Part shown: positions 53,340 through 57,719 of the stretch, in pieces
Position numbering within the stretch: position 1 is the stretch's first letter
Layout of the letters: each line of letters starts with the position of its first letter
Assembly: GCF_004348725.1 (NCBI RefSeq)
Contig: NZ_SMKR01000022.1
Location: forward strand, 1 to 57,719
Reading direction: 5' to 3'
DNA from: Kribbella turkmenica
GTDB taxonomy: Bacteria > Actinomycetota > Actinomycetes > Propionibacteriales > Kribbellaceae
DNA: 57,719 nt
The notes under the pieces: generated by a model
Seen by the model: only the letters and a program-made list of their open reading frames with translations
What the model was told of the DNA's origin: nothing
The model's database searches: none
Translations under genes and position numbers: made by a program

Positions 53340-53672
53340 GTGGCCAGGCGAATGCAGGTGGTTCTAACGGATGATCTCGACGGTTCCGATATATCTATCC
53401 GAGGGGGCGAAACAGTAACATTTAGCCTCGACGGGAAGACTTACGAGATCGACCTCACCGACAAGAACGCTGGCGCACTTCGCAAGGCCCTGTCGCCGTA
53501 CGTCGAGGCTGGCCGGCGTGTAACGACTTCTCGAGGTGCCAAGAGCAAGCGCACCCAGGTCGGCCCTGATGCCCGCACTGTCAAGGAGTGGGCGCGAGCC
53601 AACGGCTACGAGGTCAACGACCGCGGCCGGGTGCCCAATGAGATCCGCGAGGCGTTTGAAGCGGCCAACTAG
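53340..53672 (+). CDS. lsr2: Lsr2-family nucleoid protein
   Basis: A 110-residue protein. The N-terminal dimerisation domain (MQVVLTDDLDG..., TVTFSLDGKTYEIDLTDKNAGALRKAL) is followed by a basic linker. The C-terminal DNA-binding part 'VKEWARANGYEVNDRGRVPNEIREAFEAA' contains the AT-hook-like RGR. Lsr2 silences AT-rich foreign DNA in actinobacteria; ICE-borne copies may silence their own cargo. GTG start with GGAGGA upstream. Confidence 0.93.
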   Translation: MARRMQVVLTDDLDGSDISIRGGETVTFSLDGKTYEIDLTDKNAGALRKALSPYVEAGRRVTTSRGAKSKRTQVGPDARTVKEWARANGYEVNDRGRVPNEIREAFEAAN

Positions 53673-53884
53673 GTCCGGTGCTGACAGCTTCGCCCCGACC
53701 GGTTGACGCCCGTGATACCAGCAACGTGGTCGAGCAACCATGCATCCCGATCGATCGGAGCACAGGTCTCCCGGTACGACGTACTCAGCACGCGTCCGAG
53801 TGCCAGCAGCCGCATCCTGACCTCCTGGTCGCCGTCGATCACCTGGCACAGTTCTATGGATCGCCCGAGATACCGACACCGCAT
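53669..53884 (-). CDS. Possible small unknown protein (71 aa)
   Basis: An ATG at 53884 with AAGGGG upstream opens a 71-residue frame: one helix 'IELCQVIDGDQEVRMRLLALGRVL' and a Cys/Arg-rich tail. It converges with lsr2 with a 4-nt overlap at the stop. The frame could be chance, since no family is recognised. Confidence 0.35.
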   Translation of the reverse strand: MRCRYLGRSIELCQVIDGDQEVRMRLLALGRVLSTSYRETCAPIDRDAWLLDHVAGITGVNRSGRSCQHRT

Positions 53885-53956
53885 CGACTCGACACCCCCT
53901 TGTGAGAGCTATCGGAGATCGGTCGAAGAACGTTTCACAGATTCGGTTGGCCGCTG

Positions 53957-55171
53957 CTACTGGGCCTGGTCTTCAGCCTCGGACAGTAGCCACTCGGCGC
54001 GGGCAAGCAGTTCGTCGAAGGTGAGGATCTCCGGCTCGTAGAGGTTGCGGCGGTACAGCTCAAACGAGCGCTGCCTCTCGTCTATGACGTTGCCGCTGCT
54101 GCTGAGAAGCTGGCTGAGGTGGCCCACGATTAGGAACGAGCGGGGGCGGATCAGGTACGTGTCGGTGCCGAGGTTGCCACCCTCGGCATCCTTATCGGCG
54201 AACTTGTCTGAGAGTTGCTGCACGGCGCGGTAGACGGTCTGCTGAACCTGGGTAACCCCACCGGTCAACTCCTTGCTCGGCGCCCAGCATCCCGGACGGT
54301 AATCCTTAGTGTCGAGAAGCGCTGTCCGGTGGTGCTTGATCTCGGCAAACACCATGGACCGGATGACGCCAGTCGTCCTGAGCAACCCGTCCGCGCGCTT
54401 GCCGGGGCCGGCCACGGAGTAGCCCGCGACGACCTGCTCCAGGCGGTTGTCGTCCCACGAGGTCAGCAGCTGACCCGCAAGGCCGATGCCAAGCACCCAT
54501 GGATTGCGCTCGAGGAACTGCTGCCAGACCTTCTCCGGCCCGCCGACGCGCTCGGCCTCGGCGTCGAACCGGTCGTCCTCGTCGAGCAACATGCGGAAGT
54601 TCTCCAGCTCCTCCCTGCGGTGAGCAAGGGCGATCACGTCGCGCGCCGAGGAATCGTTCTGGATGAGCTCGGTCAACTGCCCACGATCTTGGCGGTAGAG
54701 CTCCTCCAGGCCGCGGGGATCTTCGAGGACTGCGCGGAGGATGTCATCGTCTACAACAGTCCGGTCATCACCCTCGATCGGGATGTGATCCAGCATCTTG
54801 ATGGTGTCGATGAACTTGCCGGTCTGGTCCCGGTTTAGCGAGAGCAGGGTCTCCAACTTCGATACTGAGTTGGTGGTCTTGACCTTTTGGATCATCAGCT
54901 GGCGTGCGACTCCTTGCTCGCGGGCCAGCATGATACGGACCTGCGTGCGGGCGCTCTCGGACAACGTGATGACCTCCCACTCGAAGTCGCCCAGATCGAG
55001 CGGCTCCTCGTCGAACACTTTGTTCACGTATCGGGCGAGATGTCCGAAGTCACGTGAGGTTGGAAACTTGAGGCGGAAGCTTTTCGAGACGTATGTGCGT
55101 GTCGTCAGGCGGCCGAGCGCGTAGTCGGCATCGCTCATCGGCTCGTCTGGGTCGCTGAACGGATCACTCAC
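53957..55171 (-). CDS. sduA: Shedu anti-phage nuclease SduA (DUF4263)
   Basis: About 404 residues from the GTG at 55171 (GAAGGTG upstream); the frame is open to a TTG at 55276. The N-terminal part is a helical sensor region. The C-terminal PD-(D/E)XK-like nuclease core has 'GKRADGLLRTTGVIRSMVFAEIKHHRTALL' with the E-x-K pair, and 'GVTQVQQTVYRAVQQL'. Shedu proteins are single-gene defence systems that degrade phage nucleic acid. A PIN-domain gene follows upstream. Confidence 0.85.
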   Translation of the reverse strand: MSDPFSDPDEPMSDADYALGRLTTRTYVSKSFRLKFPTSRDFGHLARYVNKVFDEEPLDLGDFEWEVITLSESARTQVRIMLAREQGVARQLMIQKVKTTNSVSKLETLLSLNRDQTGKFIDTIKMLDHIPIEGDDRTVVDDDILRAVLEDPRGLEELYRQDRGQLTELIQNDSSARDVIALAHRREELENFRMLLDEDDRFDAEAERVGGPEKVWQQFLERNPWVLGIGLAGQLLTSWDDNRLEQVVAGYSVAGPGKRADGLLRTTGVIRSMVFAEIKHHRTALLDTKDYRPGCWAPSKELTGGVTQVQQTVYRAVQQLSDKFADKDAEGGNLGTDTYLIRPRSFLIVGHLSQLLSSSGNVIDERQRSFELYRRNLYEPEILTFDELLARAEWLLSEAEDQAQ

Positions 55172-55331
55172 CTGGTGCACACCTTCGTCTGCCTCACGGT
55201 CTGGGCGCTGAACGTCCCCCAGGTGCACGGTCCAGCGCCAAGACACACTACTCTCTGTCGATGCGACGTACGCCAACCGCAGTAGCGTGTCGGCGATTGT
55301 TACATAGGGTAACGACAGTCAGGCCTGGCGC

Positions 55332-56234
55332 TTAGGTTCGTGGCGGTTCCTCGGTTGAGCGAGGAGTGTCGAGCTTGACGACATCCAGGCCGGCCGTGCG
55401 CGCCCGCATCGACTGGCTGGTGTCGAAGGTTATGAACTTGATGTTCCGTCCGGCGAGCGTCTGGATGGCTTGGGCACGATCAATGATCTCGTCGTCGTTG
55501 ATCGGCAGCCGACTGTGACCTGGGGGATCCAGGACGAGTTCGATCGTGACCGCGCCCCGCGGTGACTCCCCGTCTTCTCTCGGGGATCGGTCCGCTTCGT
55601 GTAGTCGGCCTTCCAAGCCACCGCCACCAAGAACGCGGTCTATGACGGCCAACGTGTAGCCGGCCCGCCAACGCTTGTGCGGCTTGCCGCTTCGCTTCAG
55701 ACTGTCGAGCTCATCGATCACCACGATCGGGAGTACGAGGTGGACTGGCTCGTCCCAGGACTTCGTCAGGGCCGAGAGGTCCAATGCTTCGAGCTTCTGC
55801 TCGTGCTCGCAGAAGAGGGTCGTATCGGCGACCACGAAGCGGCCCGGGCGCATCCATCGGTTGATGAGTGTCGTTAGCTCGCGAATTTCATCCTCGAACA
55901 TCAGTAAGCGTTCGTCGACCTCAGTCGTGAGCAACCTGCCTTTTGGGTCGCCGGTTTCCATAGGCAACATGGTTTGCAGTGCCCAGTAGCGCCTGGTCAG
56001 AATCAGGCGATCGAGATCCGCAGCACTAATCATGGAGCGGAGCAGACGTGTTGACTGGTTCGCCCAATCGATATAGGCGTCGTACTGAGATCGGATTGTG
56101 TGTCCAGCTGATCGAGTGTTCTGGAGGTTGGCGTGAGTCGCGCTGAGCGTCTCAAGTAGGCGCTTTCGATCCGTGCCAGGGAGTACTTTGCTGAGCATCG
56201 CCCGATGTTGCTCTACATGTGACTGTTCGCGCAA
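55332..56234 (-). CDS. PIN-domain protein
   Basis: About 300 residues; the start is uncertain (TTG at 56234 or an internal ATG near MLSKVLPG). A helical N-terminal half precedes a PIN-like fold: 'GRFVVADTTLFCEHEQKLEALDL' (first Asp), 'VLPIVVIDELDSLKRSGKPHKRWRAGY' (Asp/Glu pair) and 'NDDEIIDRAQAI ... FITFDTSQSMRARTAG' (last Asp residues). It is likely a metal-dependent RNase and lies on the same strand as Shedu. It may be part of a defence pair or act independently. Confidence 0.75.
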   Translation of the reverse strand: MREQSHVEQHRAMLSKVLPGTDRKRLLETLSATHANLQNTRSAGHTIRSQYDAYIDWANQSTRLLRSMISAADLDRLILTRRYWALQTMLPMETGDPKGRLLTTEVDERLLMFEDEIRELTTLINRWMRPGRFVVADTTLFCEHEQKLEALDLSALTKSWDEPVHLVLPIVVIDELDSLKRSGKPHKRWRAGYTLAVIDRVLGGGGLEGRLHEADRSPREDGESPRGAVTIELVLDPPGHSRLPINDDEIIDRAQAIQTLAGRNIKFITFDTSQSMRARTAGLDVVKLDTPRSTEEPPRT

Positions 56235-56437
56235 GCGCGCACGGCGGCGCGTCCGGTGCCTCTTCCTCCACCGTCAGCCCGCTTAGCTCTCAAATGGCCG
56301 CAGACGGCAGATTGATGTGGGTGGCGTGCCGGACGCGCTTGTTCAAGGGTCGCGGATGTTCGTAGTCGCCGACAAGTACCTCTGGCCACCTGTGGATAAC
56401 TCGGTGAACGACCGAACGGCTACGACGTCAGGGAAGG

Positions 56438-56887
56438 TCAGCTAACTTCTTCCGGCCACTCGCGCCACTCAAACCCGGCTGGGCGCGCCCCGTTACCCTC
56501 GACGAACTCGCGTACGGCCTGGCGTACCTGTTCGATACTGACGACTGAGTCCTTCGGCCAACCTTCGCCGTGGTCCATGTAGACGTAGAACATCTCGTCG
56601 CGGTCGCTGGTGGCTCCAGGCACGTACGTCACGTCATCGTGGTCGCCGCCGGAGTAGCGGATGCCGCCAACGTTTTCCTTCGCATCGACCGCAACACGGA
56701 GCTCGTGGTCGGGGATATCGGGAGCACCCTCGACGGATGGGCGGTCGAGGTCGTAGAGCGCTGCAACTGAGTTGTTGAAGGACTCTGTCAGCATCGCGTC
56801 AATCAGCGCGTCGGCATCATCGGCGTTGGTGAGGATGAGCGGGTCGTCACCGTGGCCGTGCTTGAAATATGCCTCAACGTTGCTCAT
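56438..56887 (-). CDS. Imm1-family immunity protein
   Basis: A 149-residue acidic protein matching Imm1: 'ILTNADDADALIDAMLTESFNNSVAAL', 'ELRVAVDAKENVGGIRYSGGDHDDVTYVPG' and 'SVVSIEQVRQAVREFVEGNGARPAGFEWREW'. Imm1 proteins neutralise deaminase-type polymorphic toxins. Its ATG overlaps the toxin stop by 4 nt (ATGA), the expected coupling of toxin and immunity. Confidence 0.88.
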   Translation of the reverse strand: MSNVEAYFKHGHGDDPLILTNADDADALIDAMLTESFNNSVAALYDLDRPSVEGAPDIPDHELRVAVDAKENVGGIRYSGGDHDDVTYVPGATSDRDEMFYVYMDHGEGWPKDSVVSIEQVRQAVREFVEGNGARPAGFEWREWPEEVS

Positions 56888-57719
56888 GGTTGCTCCGTCT
56901 TGTTCAGGTCAGGTACTGGATAGGTGCGTTTGAATCCATCTGGGCCGAAGACCGTCAGAGTGGCTCCCGGTGGAAGGATATAGCGTAGGAACCTCTCGCA
57001 TCCCCACTTGCCGGTACAGGGCAATTTATTTACCACGATAGTTTCATGCATCAATCCACGTTGGCGCATACGCATCGCGAATTTTACTTCGACATGCGAC
57101 GGCGTGGTGACGTTTCCCTTTGGTGGTAGGAGGCCCTTCCCGCGAAGGAAGTCTCTAACGTCCTCGAACTCGTCATGCTCACCGCTGGCGAGATCTTCTT
57201 CGTTGCCGTTCTCATCGATCCACTTTCCCCGGGTCTTGGGGCTGGTAACGGGGACCTCCTCTCGAATCGGCAATTTGCGCTGTAGTCGATGCCCTTCTTC
57301 GTCGCTGATCCGTCGTCCTGGCGGCGGTGACTCCTTTGGACTGTCGTCATCGCCGGCCCCCGCGGGCTTGTCAGACTTCTCGGCTTCCGGATTCTCCGTG
57401 TCCTCGGTCTGCCGGCGTTCCGCGGGGGGTGGGCTTCCACCTGGTCCAACTGGCCTTGGAGCGATCGAACCTCCGGCCGGTTCAGCCGTACGGACACCGC
57501 TGACCATCTGTTCGACCCACGCCCGTCCCCGAGCGTGGGCCTGTTGCAAGTGGTGAGCGGCTTCCTCGCATCGTCTGGCAGCCGCGTCCAGCTGCATTGC
57601 CGCCATGCGAGCATTCTGGTTACTGCTCAGACTCCCAACCCATCCGGCCGCCTGACGGTATTTGTTCGCCTGATCGTGCAGGTACGGAACGATGCGAGGA
57701 ACTTCGTCAAGGGCAGCCA
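56884..57719 (-). CDS. SCP1.201/DddA-like deaminase toxin (N-terminus beyond window)
   Basis: The frame is open to the window end, so the N-terminus is missing. The visible 277 residues start with helical, WXG-like sequence ('EVPRIVPYLHDQANKYRQAAGWVGSL') and a Pro/Glu-rich linker. The C-terminal toxin domain has the catalytic HVEVKFAMRMR (HxE) and PCTGKWGCE (PC....GC) zinc motif of cytosine deaminases, then 'ILPPGATLTVFGPDG'. These enzymes deaminate cytosine in DNA of competitors. The linker type suggests type VII secretion or another contact-dependent route. Pairing with Imm1 supports the call. Confidence 0.85.
   Translation of the reverse strand, partial: AALDEVPRIVPYLHDQANKYRQAAGWVGSLSSNQNARMAAMQLDAAARRCEEAAHHLQQAHARGRAWVEQMVSGVRTAEPAGGSIAPRPVGPGGSPPPAERRQTEDTENPEAEKSDKPAGAGDDDSPKESPPPGRRISDEEGHRLQRKLPIREEVPVTSPKTRGKWIDENGNEEDLASGEHDEFEDVRDFLRGKGLLPPKGNVTTPSHVEVKFAMRMRQRGLMHETIVVNKLPCTGKWGCERFLRYILPPGATLTVFGPDGFKRTYPVPDLNKTEQP

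Larger units (their letters stand above)
31747..57719. mobile_element. Integrative and conjugative element (left end to beyond window)
   Basis: The left boundary is the 47-bp tRNA repeat. It contains a serine recombinase, XRE/ImmA control, coupling ATPase, replication-relaxation protein, methyltransferase, ArdA, Lsr2, defence-type genes and a toxin-immunity pair. No third att copy was found up to 57719, so the right end lies outside. Third-position AT content and codon choice in the cargo (44.5-53 kb) look lower in GC than the backbone. Confidence 0.8.

Noticed and set aside
1..57719. CRISPR arrays
   Set aside because: No regularly spaced identical repeats were seen; the repeats found are paired att, arm, operator or IS sequences.

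Overview
The window is from a high-GC actinobacterium. The first 25 kb carries a conserved actinobacterial chromosomal backbone: a TIGR03936-family protein, RNase E/G, rplU, rpmA, obg, proB, then proA, then nadD, rsfS and a gpgP-like phosphatase. GTG starts are frequent, neighbouring genes overlap by 4 nt, and an Lsr2 homologue is present. The content fits the Propionibacteriales (Kribbella/Nocardioides-like), but the genus is an inference.

Backbone (1-25,745). After the 3' end of a secreted repeat protein comes the translation/ribosome block (1,879-9,840). A metabolic block lies between proB and proA: a tripartite tricarboxylate transporter operon (tctC-tctB-tctA plus a universal stress protein) divergent from a CitA/CitB-type two-component system, and a GntR regulator divergent from an Ldh dehydrogenase / ABM monooxygenase / cupin / aldehyde dehydrogenase operon with a perfect 14-bp palindrome between them. 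After proA come a phosphopantetheinyl transferase, an HxlR-redoxin fusion, an Lrp regulator, two very small proteins and the nadD-rsfS-gpgP operon.

Integration site (25,746-31,793). An intact tRNA-Ala(GGC) gene is the attachment site. Its last 47 bp recur exactly at 31,747-31,793. The 5.9-kb segment between the copies has the 3' stub of a tyrosine integrase and directly repeated arm-like sites near both ends, but no intact integrase, so it looks like a decayed element. It carries an HD-domain hydrolase, a small HTH protein, an aminoglycoside-phosphotransferase-like kinase, and a decayed gene split by a 2.3-kb compound ISL3-type insertion. That insertion has a perfect 8-bp target duplication and encloses a DinB-like gene.

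Integrative and conjugative element (31,747 to beyond the window end). A frameshifted large serine recombinase reads into the second tRNA repeat. Next to it is an XRE repressor / ImmA metalloprotease pair. Leftward transfer genes follow: a 72-aa protein, a VirD4-like coupling ATPase, a replication-relaxation protein, an orphan DNA methyltransferase and an ArdA antirestriction protein. Three copies of a 16-bp palindrome with half-site GTTGC sit on the repressor promoter and the transfer promoter, which suggests one switch controls both.

ICE cargo includes: (a) a tightly overlapped leftward operon of a VWA lipoprotein, a four-helix membrane protein, a cytosolic VWA protein and a two-helix protein; (b) a 1,297-aa STAND-type ATPase; (c) an HTH protein with an unknown C-terminal domain; (d) a GlcG/HbpS protein followed by a ComB-like / FAD amine oxidase / RidA operon; (e) Lsr2; (f) a Shedu (SduA) nuclease beside a PIN-domain protein; (g) an SCP1.201/DddA-like deaminase toxin with an Imm1 immunity protein, cut by the window end. 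The best candidates for undescribed biology are the double-VWA membrane operon, the STAND ATPase, the ComB/amine-oxidase/RidA pathway and the two-recombinase tRNA accretion.
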